A DNA stretch of 64,000 nt from positions 1 to 64,000 of the forward strand of contig OY761989.1 of assembly GCA_963665165.1 (NCBI GenBank). Direction: 5' to 3'. Made by a program: the position numbers and the translations under genes. Positions 52,557-60,917 of this stretch are shown piece by piece. The notes below the pieces were generated by a model, which did not search any database, had not been told where the DNA came from, and saw only the letters and a list, made by a program, of their open reading frames with translations. Position 1 is the stretch's first letter, and each line of letters opens with the position of its first letter. The DNA comes from G963663315 sp963665165 (lineage in GTDB: Bacteria > Pseudomonadota > Gammaproteobacteria > Arenicellales > Poriferihabitantaceae).

Positions 52557-54872
52557 TTATCCCCTGATTATTTCCGGCGGGTCGAAGGCGGTGACCACGG
52601 GCGCCGGGCCCTTGAGTTTCTCCACTTCAACCAGGCAGCTATGCGCGACCGGCCCCTGCGCCAGACTGGAAGTACCCTTGTCCAGGGTCAGTACGTTCGG
52701 GTTGCCGTGCTTGCACAGCAACTGTCCATCGTCCGGCATCGGATCGAACCAGGCGCCGGTACTGATCCGTATGACATGGCGGCGAATGCGGTCGCTGACC
52801 AGCGCGCCGCAGATACAGGCGCCGCGCTGATTGAATACACGCACCAGGTCATTTTGTTCGATACCCCGCGCCCTGGCGTCGTCGGGGTGGATCATGACCG
52901 GCTCGCGGCCGTTTATCTTGGCCGCGCGGCTTACCGCGCCATGATCCAGTTGGGAATGCAGCTTGTCCTTCGGCTGGTTCGAAACCAGGTGCAATGGACA
53001 GGACCGATCGCCGGCGCCGAGCCATTCCGCCGGCTCCATCCAGGCCGGATGGGGCGGGCAATCATCATAACCGAAGCCGGCAATCGTCTGCGAATAAATT
53101 TCTATTTTTCCACTGGGTGTTTTCAATGGATTGCCTTCAGGGTTCTGCCTGAACGCGCTCAGCATGACCATCGGTTCAACCGGTATCGGCATTTTATGCC
53201 AGCCATCCGACCGGAATTTTTCAAAAGAGGGCAATTCGATACCGGACTGTTTTGCCAGTTCGCCGCTCTGTTGATAAATCCACCGCTGCCAGCCTTCGGC
53301 GTCAAGCCCCCCGGTAAAGCTCTCTTCGACCCCCATCTCTTTCGCGATTCCCCGCAGAATGTCAAAATCACTGCGTGATTCACCGACCGGATCAATCACT
53401 GCGTCCATCGACACGATATAAGGGTCAAGCGGCGTCAGGGCCAGATCCTGACGTTCCAGCGGGGTCGTACAGGGCAGCACGATATCGGCATGTTTTGCCA
53501 GGGCATTCCAGCACCATTCATGGACGATGATCGAATCCGGTTTTTGCCAGGCGGTCAGCATCCGGCCCAGGTCCTGGTGATGATGAAAGGGATTGCCGCC
53601 GGCCCAGTAAACAATATGGATATCCGGCCAGGTGCGGGTTTTGCCGTTGAATTCATACTGCTTGCCCGGATTCAGCAGCAAATCACTGATCCGGGCAACC
53701 GGTATGAACGGCTTCACTGCGTTCGTGCCCTGGGGAAACTCCTTGAAACGGACCGGGGTTATTTCATTACCGACGCAATTGACCGCGGAATATCCAAAGC
53801 CGATACCGCCGCCGGGCAACCCGATCTGGCCGATCATCGCCGCCAGCGCGACCCCGGCCCAGAACGGCTGCTCACCGTGGTCCTGTCTGGTCAGCGACCA
53901 GCTTAATGACAGCATGGTACGGCATCCGGACATGCGTCCGGCCAGTGCGCGAATTGATTCATCGGACAACCCGCTGATTCCGGCCGCCCATTGCGCCGTC
54001 TTTTCGATCCCGTCTTCCTGGCCCAGAAGATAGGCGGCAAACCGGTCAAAGCCGGTGGTATACCGATCCAGAAATTCCTGGTCATGCAGATTCCCGGCCA
54101 GCAGGGTATGCGCCAGACCCAGCAGGATAGCGGTGTCGGTGGAAGGCCGCGCCGCCAGCCATTCGGCATTCACCTCAGCCATCGCATCACTGCGCAGCGG
54201 CGAAATATTGACAAATTCGACCCCTGCCGCGCTGGCCTGCCGCATCGCCTGGCCCTGGCGGTGGCTGCCGGTTCCACCCTGGGTGATCTGGCTGTTTTTT
54301 ATCGGCAGTCCGCCGAAGGCGACCATCAGTTCGGATGACTCGATGATCGACTGCCAGCTTGTCGGAAAATAGACATATTCCCGGACATCCCCCAGCACAT
54401 GGAGCAGGATCACTTCGCCCGCGGCCAGACTATAGGAGTTGACCGATCTGGTGAAGCCGCCTATACAGTTGAGGAACCTGCGCAACTGGCTTTGGGCATG
54501 GTGGAATCGCCCGGCGCTGGCCCAGCCATAGGAACCCGCGAAGATTGATTCGTTGCCATACTTCCGGCGCACACGATCCAGTTCACCGGCAACCAGTTTA
54601 CAGGCCACGTCCCAGTCGACCTGGACAAACGGATCGGCCCCCCGTCCTGAAGAATTCGCTCCCGGTCCATGCTCAAGCCAGCTTTTCCGCACCATCGGGA
54701 ATTGGATCCGGGTCGGCCCATCGAGAACATCCACGATACCGTGACCGATGGCGGAGGGTTCCGTGTCCCGCTCGAAACCATGCAGCGCCGTGACCCTGCC
54801 GTCACAGGTTTCTACGCGATAGGTTCCCCAGTGGCTGGAGGTCAGTGGCAAAGATTCAAATCCTTCCATCAT
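52557..54872 (-). CDS. molybdopterin oxidoreductase, BisC/TorZ-like sulfoxide/N-oxide reductase
   Basis: A 771-residue DMSO-reductase-family molybdoenzyme. Family blocks are 'SYGWASAGRFHHAQSQLRRF', 'SVNSYSLAAGEVILLHVLGD' (the Ser as likely molybdenum ligand, as in BisC/TorA/DorA), 'VYWAGGNPFHHHQDLGRML' and the C-terminal 'LHLVSNQPKDKLHSQLDHGA' cofactor-binding domain. There is no Tat signal and no N-terminal [4Fe-4S] Cys motif, which fits the cytoplasmic BisC (biotin/methionine sulfoxide reductase) group better than periplasmic TorA. It would reduce a sulfoxide or N-oxide. The second ATG codon, one residue in, is an equally good start. It is divergent from the thiamine-binding-protein operon. 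Confidence 0.87.
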   Translation of the reverse strand: MMEGFESLPLTSSHWGTYRVETCDGRVTALHGFERDTEPSAIGHGIVDVLDGPTRIQFPMVRKSWLEHGPGANSSGRGADPFVQVDWDVACKLVAGELDRVRRKYGNESIFAGSYGWASAGRFHHAQSQLRRFLNCIGGFTRSVNSYSLAAGEVILLHVLGDVREYVYFPTSWQSIIESSELMVAFGGLPIKNSQITQGGTGSHRQGQAMRQASAAGVEFVNISPLRSDAMAEVNAEWLAARPSTDTAILLGLAHTLLAGNLHDQEFLDRYTTGFDRFAAYLLGQEDGIEKTAQWAAGISGLSDESIRALAGRMSGCRTMLSLSWSLTRQDHGEQPFWAGVALAAMIGQIGLPGGGIGFGYSAVNCVGNEITPVRFKEFPQGTNAVKPFIPVARISDLLLNPGKQYEFNGKTRTWPDIHIVYWAGGNPFHHHQDLGRMLTAWQKPDSIIVHEWCWNALAKHADIVLPCTTPLERQDLALTPLDPYIVSMDAVIDPVGESRSDFDILRGIAKEMGVEESFTGGLDAEGWQRWIYQQSGELAKQSGIELPSFEKFRSDGWHKMPIPVEPMVMLSAFRQNPEGNPLKTPSGKIEIYSQTIAGFGYDDCPPHPAWMEPAEWLGAGDRSCPLHLVSNQPKDKLHSQLDHGAVSRAAKINGREPVMIHPDDARARGIEQNDLVRVFNQRGACICGALVSDRIRRHVIRISTGAWFDPMPDDGQLLCKHGNPNVLTLDKGTSSLAQGPVAHSCLVEVEKLKGPAPVVTAFDPPEIIRG

Positions 54873-54941
54873 CCGGAAATTCTACCATCCGCGCTCCTGT
54901 CTTTCATTAACTCCGGAAACGCACATTCGACATTGCAATAA

Positions 54942-54970
54942 TTGGTGATTTCCCCATTAAGTAGTATGAT
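54942..54970 (+). promoter_or_regulatory. sigma-70-like promoter for the 55-58.8 kb operon
   Basis: TTGGTG (54942-54947), a 17-base spacer and TATGAT (54965-54970) lie 42 bases before the GTG start of the MTH1187-type gene. Each hexamer misses consensus at one or two positions and the spacing is ideal. This is the best promoter seen in the window and may serve all five genes that follow. Confidence 0.65.
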
Positions 54971-55012
54971 AGGGCGATCCGAAGGTCAGATCGAAACATT
55001 GGGGAAAGGGTT

Positions 55013-55312
55013 GTGAAAGCACTGGCAGATATTTGTATTATTCCGATCGGGGATGGCGTATCGGTTTCCAGGCATGTTGCCGCTTGCCAGGAGATTTTCA
55101 ATGAAGCCGGTCTGGATACCCGCTTGCACGCATACGGAACCAACGTCGAAGGTGAATGGGATGACGTGATGGCGGCATTGAAACGCTGCCATGAAAAAGT
55201 TCACCAAATGGGCGCCCCCCGGATCAGTACCTCCATACGCCTGGGGACCCGGGTTGACCGCGAACAGTCGATGCAGGACAAGATCGACAGTGTCACAGAC
55301 AAGATGAAGTAG
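55013..55312 (+). CDS. MTH1187 family thiamine-binding protein
   Basis: A 99-residue protein of the MTH1187/YkoF-like (DUF77) family: 'DICIIPIGDGVSVSRHVAAC' at the start, 'YGTNVEGEWDDVMAALKRCH' in the middle and 'STSIRLGTRVDREQSMQDKI' at the end. Members fold as a ferredoxin-like dimer and several bind thiamine or its pyrimidine in the cytoplasm. It begins with GTG, with GGGG nine bases upstream. It is the first gene after a good promoter and is followed after seven bases by a DoxX-like gene. Its link to the ATP-grasp genes downstream is only by position. Confidence 0.85.
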   Translation: MKALADICIIPIGDGVSVSRHVAACQEIFNEAGLDTRLHAYGTNVEGEWDDVMAALKRCHEKVHQMGAPRISTSIRLGTRVDREQSMQDKIDSVTDKMK

Positions 55313-55319
55313 CGGCGAA

Positions 55320-55817
55320 ATGAAGAAACATGCAATCGCAATAGCAAGCTGGGCCATGGCAATCTGGATGTGCAAGGTGTTCCTGTTCTCGATTCCCTAC
55401 AAATTTACCGGCCACCCCGACACCCGGCACATATTCGACACCATCGGCGACTGGATAGCAGGCATTCTGGGACAGGGTCCGGGCGCCCTGTTTGCCGGTA
55501 TCGGCCCTTATGCCGTAGGCAGTTTCGAGATATTGACCTCGCTGGTCCTGCTGCTACCCGGATTGATCTGGCTACTTGCAAAAGCCGGTGTGGGTAACGG
55601 CAGGAGAGAGCCGGCCAGGGCAAAATTTCATCGCGTTGGCGGCGCCATGGCCGCGCTGGTCATGGCGGGCGCGGTATTTTTCCATGTGGCCACACCGCTT
55701 GGCATTGTGGTTCTGCATGAAGGCAAATCCGATGGCGGGTCCCTGTTCTATGCGGCGCTTTCCATCCTGGTTCTGGGCATTGTGATGTTCTTTATAAACG
55801 GGAAACCGGCCAGGTAA
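55320..55817 (+). CDS. DoxX-like four-span membrane protein
   Basis: A 165-residue membrane protein with four hydrophobic spans at about 5-25 (AIAIASWAMAIWMCKVFLFS), 67-89, 106-127 and 141-159. The first-loop 'YKFTGHPDTRHIFDTIGDW' resembles the 'GKFTG' region of DoxX-type proteins. The conserved His in span three, 'GAVFFHVATPLGI', may sit inside the membrane. DoxX relatives include thiosulfate:quinone oxidoreductase subunits and many proteins of unknown role. It is co-directional with, and 55 bases upstream of, the first ATP-grasp gene. Confidence 0.6.
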   Translation: MKKHAIAIASWAMAIWMCKVFLFSIPYKFTGHPDTRHIFDTIGDWIAGILGQGPGALFAGIGPYAVGSFEILTSLVLLLPGLIWLLAKAGVGNGRREPARAKFHRVGGAMAALVMAGAVFFHVATPLGIVVLHEGKSDGGSLFYAALSILVLGIVMFFINGKPAR

Positions 55818-55872
55818 TATCTGCGGCGAGGACCGGATTTTCATTCCCGGATATTGAAATCGGTACTCGCTT

Positions 55873-56709
55873 GTGAAGATTACCGCCGTCATGGTGGCAA
55901 CCTACATTATCGACTGCTGCCTGATCGGGACGAAACCCTGCAAGTATTTTCAGCTTAATTCCCCCTGGTTCAATGAGCGCAAGGGCGTGTTTTCGAAAAT
56001 GGACCTGGACAGACTGGTCCCTGAACGCTGGCGGTTGCGACAGAATTATGACGATGGCGTGTCGAACCCCGGTTCGTTCCCGGTTTTTCTGAAACCGGAA
56101 TGGAGTGAAAACGCGAAAGGAATCCATCGGGCGGATAACCCGGAAGAACTGCAATCGATTCGACAAGAAATTGCCGCGTCGAAGGTGCCCTATCTGTTGC
56201 AGGAGGGAGCGAGCCACAGGCGGGAATTCGAGATTTTCTGTTTGCGGGATTACCGGGACAATAACCGGTTTTCGGTTTTTTCGATTACCGAGACCATCAA
56301 TCGCAGGGAGCCAAACCCGATAAACAGTATCCATAACCGGGACACACAATATCAGGATTTGACCGATCGATTCTCCGAAGAGCAGAAAAAGACCGTACAC
56401 GGATTTCTGAACCGGATTGGCTCGTTTGCAATATCACGGCTCAGCGTTCGCGCTGAATCGCCCGAACAACTGGTGGCCGGCAACTTCCAGGTAATTGAGT
56501 TGAACCTGTATACCCCGATGCCGATCCACATGCTGGACCCAAAGTACAAACTCCGGGATTTATGGAAAATGATTCGTCAATACATGATGTATCTTGCGCG
56601 GTTGACCCGGGTTCGGGACCGGCTTCTCGTGGAAAAACCGGTTTATACCCGAATCATGTTCTACAACCGCAAAAGCATTTTCACAAATTTTAAACAGAGG
56701 GGAAGATGA
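55873..56709 (+). CDS. ATP-grasp protein 1 of the ligase/exporter operon
   Basis: A 278-residue protein with a degenerate ATP-grasp layout. A nucleotide-binding Lys lies in 'FPVFLKPEWSENAKGIHRAD' (K74), the next ATP-binding strand in 'VPYLLQEGASHRREFEIFCL' (Q110-E111), and the metal-binding Glu-x-Asn in 'NFQVIELNLYTPMPIHML' (E209, N211). The start is GTG at 55873. It has no close named family that I recognise. ATP-grasp enzymes make amide or ester bonds through acyl phosphates. The stop overlaps the start of the second ATP-grasp gene as ATGA, so the two are made together and are probably partners in one pathway. Confidence 0.65.
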   Translation: MKITAVMVATYIIDCCLIGTKPCKYFQLNSPWFNERKGVFSKMDLDRLVPERWRLRQNYDDGVSNPGSFPVFLKPEWSENAKGIHRADNPEELQSIRQEIAASKVPYLLQEGASHRREFEIFCLRDYRDNNRFSVFSITETINRREPNPINSIHNRDTQYQDLTDRFSEEQKKTVHGFLNRIGSFAISRLSVRAESPEQLVAGNFQVIELNLYTPMPIHMLDPKYKLRDLWKMIRQYMMYLARLTRVRDRLLVEKPVYTRIMFYNRKSIFTNFKQRGR

Positions 56710-57614
56710 GGAAGCTGAAAGCGTTGATCTATGCCTGGATCAGTGAACGATTCATGCATGATTGCAGTAATTTCAATACGCTGGCTGTACGAAAAGGCTG
56801 TAGATCAAAAGCGCAGGGACGGGCGGTTTTCCAGAAGAACAATATCCCGCACGCACGCGGCAGGGAGTTTTTCTGGCCCTGGTCAGCGCACCGGTTTGCC
56901 CGGCGCCATGGCTTCCCGCTGGTGATAAAACCGAATGTGAGCGGCTATTCACGCGGCAGTTATTTCCCGATACAAAATTACCGTGAGCTCTGGCAGGCCA
57001 TATTCCGGGCGAAGATCTGGTGGCCAACCACGATGATCGAACAATACCTCAAGGGAGCCAATTACCGGGTTTTGACCGAAGGCAGGGGACTGGTTTCCGT
57101 AATTCGGCGATACCCGCCGTTTGTCACAGGCAACGGACGGGACACCGTGGAAATGCTGATCGACGAGGAAAACAGGATTCGCAGGGAAATGAACCTGCAC
57201 CCGGTAATCTTCCCGATATCCAAAAACCACCATGCGATCCGGCATCTGCGAAAACAGAATCTCAACCTGTCATCCATTCCCCCAAAAGGGCAGCATGTTG
57301 AAATATTTCATCGGGTTGCCCTGGCCCCCGGAGGTGTGGTCGAGACCATCGACCAGGATACCATTGCCGAGGAAAACAAGACCTTGTTCATGGCAGTCGT
57401 CAAAATGTTCGGCGCCAATATACTCGGCATTGACGTGATTTTTGAAAAGGGGATCGAAATTCCCCATTCAGAACAAAATTGCATTTTTATCGAGGTCAAT
57501 TCCCGGCCTTATATCAAAATGCATCACTATCCAAGATACGGCCCGGCCGAAGACTTCAGTCACGCGCTGGCGGAACTGGAAAAACTGGACATCACTGACC
57601 GGGATATTTTCTGA
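56706..57614 (+). CDS. ATP-grasp protein 2, cyanophycin-synthetase/GshF-like ligase
   Basis: A 302-residue ATP-grasp ligase. ATP-binding residues are visible in 'FPLVIKPNVSGYSRGSYFPI' (K75) and 'TTMIEQYLKGANYRVLTEGR' (E112). The block 'SVIRRYPPFVTGNGRDTVEM' is very like the 'AAIRR-P-VVGDG' segment of cyanophycin synthetase and GshF-type ligases. The metal-binding Glu-x-Asn is in 'CIFIEVNSRPYIKMHHYPRY' (E263, N265), where those families also carry the H. It likely joins an amino acid or peptide to an acceptor. It is short for CphA and lacks its Mur ligase half. It overlaps ATP-grasp 1 and is two bases before the MFS gene. Confidence 0.78.
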   Translation: MRKLKALIYAWISERFMHDCSNFNTLAVRKGCRSKAQGRAVFQKNNIPHARGREFFWPWSAHRFARRHGFPLVIKPNVSGYSRGSYFPIQNYRELWQAIFRAKIWWPTTMIEQYLKGANYRVLTEGRGLVSVIRRYPPFVTGNGRDTVEMLIDEENRIRREMNLHPVIFPISKNHHAIRHLRKQNLNLSSIPPKGQHVEIFHRVALAPGGVVETIDQDTIAEENKTLFMAVVKMFGANILGIDVIFEKGIEIPHSEQNCIFIEVNSRPYIKMHHYPRYGPAEDFSHALAELEKLDITDRDIF

Positions 57615-57616
57615 AA

Positions 57617-58780
57617 ATGCCGCCCGACAGCCGTACCTTCAATCGATATCTGGGGCTGCATTCCCTGCTGATCGGAATCTTCCCTTTCTATATCCCGGTT
57701 TACCTGTGGAAACAGAAGTTTGGCCTGGGAGATATTTCGATGTTCATCTCGCTGGCCGGAATCGGTTTTTGTTGCGGTTTGTGGTTGTGGGACCGACTCC
57801 GATTGATAATTGGCCTGGGTCAACTGATCGCGCTGTCACTGGTTCTGGAAATCGCCCTGGTTTTCAATGTGCACTTTCTGGAAATGAGTCGTCCGACATT
57901 GCTGGCGCTGGGCATTATGTATGGAATCTACAACTGTTTTTACTGGACCACCTTGCGCGCGCTGTTTTTCGATCTGATTGATGTCGAATCTTCCGGTCGA
58001 AAATACGGAAACCTGCAAATCCTGGTTGGCTTTTCTCTGCAAGCCGGCATTCTGGTCGGGGGGTTCCTGCTGGAAAAAACCAGCCTCATCTATCTGCTGG
58101 TCGTATCGGCGGTCATCGCAGGGGTCGGATATTTCATGGTCATCTGGAATCGACCGGGTTATCCGGCCGTCCTGGCGCAGCATGGCTGTTTGAGCCTCAA
58201 ACAGGTGGCTGGATTCCGGGACAATGAAAACTCGCGGCTGATCTTCCTGCTGGACGGCTTTTTCCTGTTTGCGGAAAGCTTCTTCTGGGTAATCACACTG
58301 TTTTTGCTGGCTCACGAAAGTTTCTCCCGGCTCGGCATCATGGTGCTTTCCCTGGCCGTCGTATTCGGCATGATCTTCTATTTGCTGAAGAACACGATTG
58401 ACCGGTTGGGACGCAATCGAATCTATCGACTCGCGGTCATTTTGTATGCGTTGTCCTGGGCGTTCCGGGCGCTGACCGAAGACACGCTGAGCCTGGAAGT
58501 GCTTTACCTGTTTCTGGTGGTCATTACTTTCTGCACCGCCTTTTTCAGGCTCGCGATGAACAAGCGGTTCTATGATCTGGCAAAACTGACCTGCTCGCAC
58601 GACTATCTTGTCTTGAAAAGCTACTACTCCCAATCGGCGATTGTCGTTATTTTTGGCCTGATGGGTTACTGGTTGTACCGCATCGAACCCGGCGCCTGGC
58701 CACTGACCCCGATTTACTGGCTGTCCGCCGCCTTTGCATTGATCTACCTGGTTTACGGAATACGACGCTATAGTCAGTAG
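57617..58780 (+). CDS. MFS transporter, probable exporter of the ATP-grasp pathway
   Basis: A 387-residue, very hydrophobic protein with about 11-12 membrane spans in two halves, the layout of the major facilitator superfamily. The half-way break falls near 'MVIWNRPGYPAVLAQHGCLS', and 'FYLLKNTIDRLGRNRIYRLA' resembles the conserved loop between spans 8 and 9 (as in 'DRxGRR'). No substrate motif can be read. It starts two bases after the ATP-grasp 2 stop, so the three genes form one unit; export of the ligase product is the simplest reading, import of a building block the alternative. Confidence 0.78.
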   Translation: MPPDSRTFNRYLGLHSLLIGIFPFYIPVYLWKQKFGLGDISMFISLAGIGFCCGLWLWDRLRLIIGLGQLIALSLVLEIALVFNVHFLEMSRPTLLALGIMYGIYNCFYWTTLRALFFDLIDVESSGRKYGNLQILVGFSLQAGILVGGFLLEKTSLIYLLVVSAVIAGVGYFMVIWNRPGYPAVLAQHGCLSLKQVAGFRDNENSRLIFLLDGFFLFAESFFWVITLFLLAHESFSRLGIMVLSLAVVFGMIFYLLKNTIDRLGRNRIYRLAVILYALSWAFRALTEDTLSLEVLYLFLVVITFCTAFFRLAMNKRFYDLAKLTCSHDYLVLKSYYSQSAIVVIFGLMGYWLYRIEPGAWPLTPIYWLSAAFALIYLVYGIRRYSQ

Positions 58781-58805
58781 ACCGCGCCGAAGAGGCGCTC
58801 CGGGA

Positions 58806-59957
58806 TCAAAATCTGCCGTGAACCGCGTTTACGGCTACTGCGCGATATGTTTTTGCGTCAAAGTCTATGGGGTTGGTGCCAGCCGAAGGGTCGGCAACCG
58901 CCATTTCACCGATTTCCTCCATTCGCTCATCGCCAATACCGATTTCCTGCAATGTGTTCGGGATGCCGATGCCGGCTCGTAATTCCATCACCCACTCGAG
59001 AAAGGGATCGAATCCCGGTTTCAGGCCGAGATAGCGGGAAAGCCTCTCGACCGGTTCCAGAATGGCGGATTTATTGGCTATCAGCACATATGGCATCAGG
59101 ATGGCGTTGAGCGTTCCGTGATGTGCGTCATAAATCGCGCCCAATGGATGGGCCAGCGCATGCATGGCGCCGAGACCGCGCTGGAACGCGGTCGCTCCCA
59201 TCGAGGAGGCTACCAGCATCCGGGTCCTCGCTTCGAGATCGCCGCCGTCGGCAACCGCGGTCGGCAGGGTCTCCCTGATCATCCGAATGCCTTCCAGCGC
59301 AATCCCTTCCGCCATCGGATGAAACAATGGAGAACAAAAAGCCTCGAGGTTATGGGACAGGGCATCCATCCCGGTCGCCGCAGTCAGCATCGGTGGCAAA
59401 CCGACGGTCAGTTCGGGGTCCAGTATCACACAATCCGGGCACATGTCGGGATGAAACACGATGACTTTACGATGTTCGTCCTGTTTGACGATGACCGAAG
59501 CGCGGCCTACTTCCGAACCGGTGCCCGCGGTAGTGGGAATGGCCACGACCGGAGCGATCCTGTCGGCATCCGCCCGCATCCAGTTATCCCCTTCGTCTTC
59601 CAGGTCCCACAGGCTGCATTCCTGCCCGGCTATGACGGCAACCGCCTTGCCGGCATCCAGACCGCTACCGCCCCCCAGGGCAATCACGCTGTCATGATTC
59701 CCGGCCTTGTATGCGGCTACGCCAGCGGCGACATTGTCCCCGGAAGGGTTGGGCTTGACATCACTGAAAACCTGGATTCCCAATCCGGCGCGACGGCAGA
59801 TATCGACGATTCCCCGGACCATCGGCAATGCCGCGATCCCGGGATCGGTGACCAGAAGCGGCGCGGCCATCCCGTATGCTTTGCAGACTTCGGCGATTTC
59901 ATTGACCCGCCCGGCGCCGACCCGTATGGCGGTAGGATAATTCCAGTTCATATTCAT
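58806..59957 (-). CDS. iron-containing alcohol dehydrogenase
   Basis: A 383-residue Fe-ADH (group III). The NAD-binding 'VIALGGGSGLDAGKAVAVIA' is at about 88-107, and metal ligands are in 'MDALSHNLEAFCSPLFHPMA' and 'GLGAMHALAHPLGAIYDAHH'. It oxidises a primary or secondary alcohol or reduces the aldehyde with NAD(P). Substrates of this family are diverse (1,2-propanediol, butanol, methanol, lactaldehyde), so none is claimed. The start at 59957 overlaps the exonuclease III stop as ATGA; the frame upstream to 59987 is inside that gene. It is convergent with the MFS gene across a 25-base gap with a small hairpin. Confidence 0.9.
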   Translation of the reverse strand: MNMNWNYPTAIRVGAGRVNEIAEVCKAYGMAAPLLVTDPGIAALPMVRGIVDICRRAGLGIQVFSDVKPNPSGDNVAAGVAAYKAGNHDSVIALGGGSGLDAGKAVAVIAGQECSLWDLEDEGDNWMRADADRIAPVVAIPTTAGTGSEVGRASVIVKQDEHRKVIVFHPDMCPDCVILDPELTVGLPPMLTAATGMDALSHNLEAFCSPLFHPMAEGIALEGIRMIRETLPTAVADGGDLEARTRMLVASSMGATAFQRGLGAMHALAHPLGAIYDAHHGTLNAILMPYVLIANKSAILEPVERLSRYLGLKPGFDPFLEWVMELRAGIGIPNTLQEIGIGDERMEEIGEMAVADPSAGTNPIDFDAKTYRAVAVNAVHGRF

Positions 59958-60757
59958 ATTGTTTCCAAAGTGATCGAAAGCGGGCAATGATCCGAACCCA
60001 TCTGGTCGTTCAGATAGTCGATCCGCTCCACCCGTGCCAGGTCGGCCTGGTCCATCAGGAAATAATCAATGCGCCAACCGACATTACGCAGCCGACTGCG
60101 GGAAATCGCATGCCACCAGGAATAGACGCCAGTGACACCGGGATTCCTCTCTCGCCAGACATCCACCCAGCCATCTTCGACCAGGCGGTCCATCCAGGCG
60201 CGCTCTAATGGATGAAAGCCGATTTTGCCATCGTTCTCCTTCGGGCGCGCGAGGTCGATTTCCTGATGGGCCACATTCATGTCCCCGCCGACCAGCACTT
60301 TCCGGCCCTGCTGGCGTAATTCGGACATCCAGGCATGAACGCAGTCATAAAACACCAGCTTCTCCTGCCAGGCCTCCTCACTCTTGCCGCCGTTCGGGAA
60401 ATAAATCGAGAAAAGATCCCAACGATTTTCACGCAAGGCAAAGGAAAAATGGCATATCCGGCCTTCGTCCGCATTCGGCGCGTTCGGCGCCGCAGTTGCG
60501 AACTCCACTCTTTCGAGCTTTTCGAGCAGGGGTTTCTTCACCCACAACGAGGTACCCGCATAACCCTTTTTCCGCGCGCTGCTGTAGTACTGGCGATAGT
60601 CGTCGTGCGCAGTCAGCCAGGGACTGAATTGATCGGTAGTCCCCTTGATCTCCTGGATCATGAATATGTCAGGATCATGGCCTGTGATAAAATTCTGGAT
60701 TTCCCCCTTGCGCTCGACCGCACGGATGCCATTCACATTCCAGGTAATAATTTTCAA
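59954..60757 (-). CDS. xthA: exodeoxyribonuclease III
   Basis: A 267-residue AP endonuclease/exonuclease III. It opens 'LKIITWNVNGIRAVERKGEI', with catalytic Glu in 'PDIFMIQEIKG', the 'KVLVGGDMNVAHQEIDLARP' block and the C-terminal His in 'NDQMGSDHCPLSITLE'. It cuts DNA at abasic sites and removes 3' blocks in base excision repair. Family proteins begin exactly at this 'KII-WNVNGIRA' segment, so the TTG at 60757 is the likely start, giving almost the E. coli length of 268; the open frame continues to 60808 and an ATG there cannot be excluded. It is divergent from the aminotransferase. Confidence 0.9.
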   Translation of the reverse strand: MKIITWNVNGIRAVERKGEIQNFITGHDPDIFMIQEIKGTTDQFSPWLTAHDDYRQYYSSARKKGYAGTSLWVKKPLLEKLERVEFATAAPNAPNADEGRICHFSFALRENRWDLFSIYFPNGGKSEEAWQEKLVFYDCVHAWMSELRQQGRKVLVGGDMNVAHQEIDLARPKENDGKIGFHPLERAWMDRLVEDGWVDVWRERNPGVTGVYSWWHAISRSRLRNVGWRIDYFLMDQADLARVERIDYLNDQMGSDHCPLSITLETI

Positions 60758-60917
60758 GTATCCAGCCACGCTTTGCAAAACACGGATTGTACACAGCGAA
60801 TTCAACAACGGATATACCCGGATAGTGGAAAACAGGGGAATATGCTATGTTACGGTACGCTGGAGAACTTGGCCTGAATCAAACCCCTCCGGAAGTTAAA
60901 GTACACGATCTTCGAGC

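Noticed and set aside
58784..58798. GCGCC-GGCGC hairpin between the MFS and alcohol dehydrogenase genes
   Set aside because: Only five pairs and no T-run; could be a weak bidirectional terminator but not supported.
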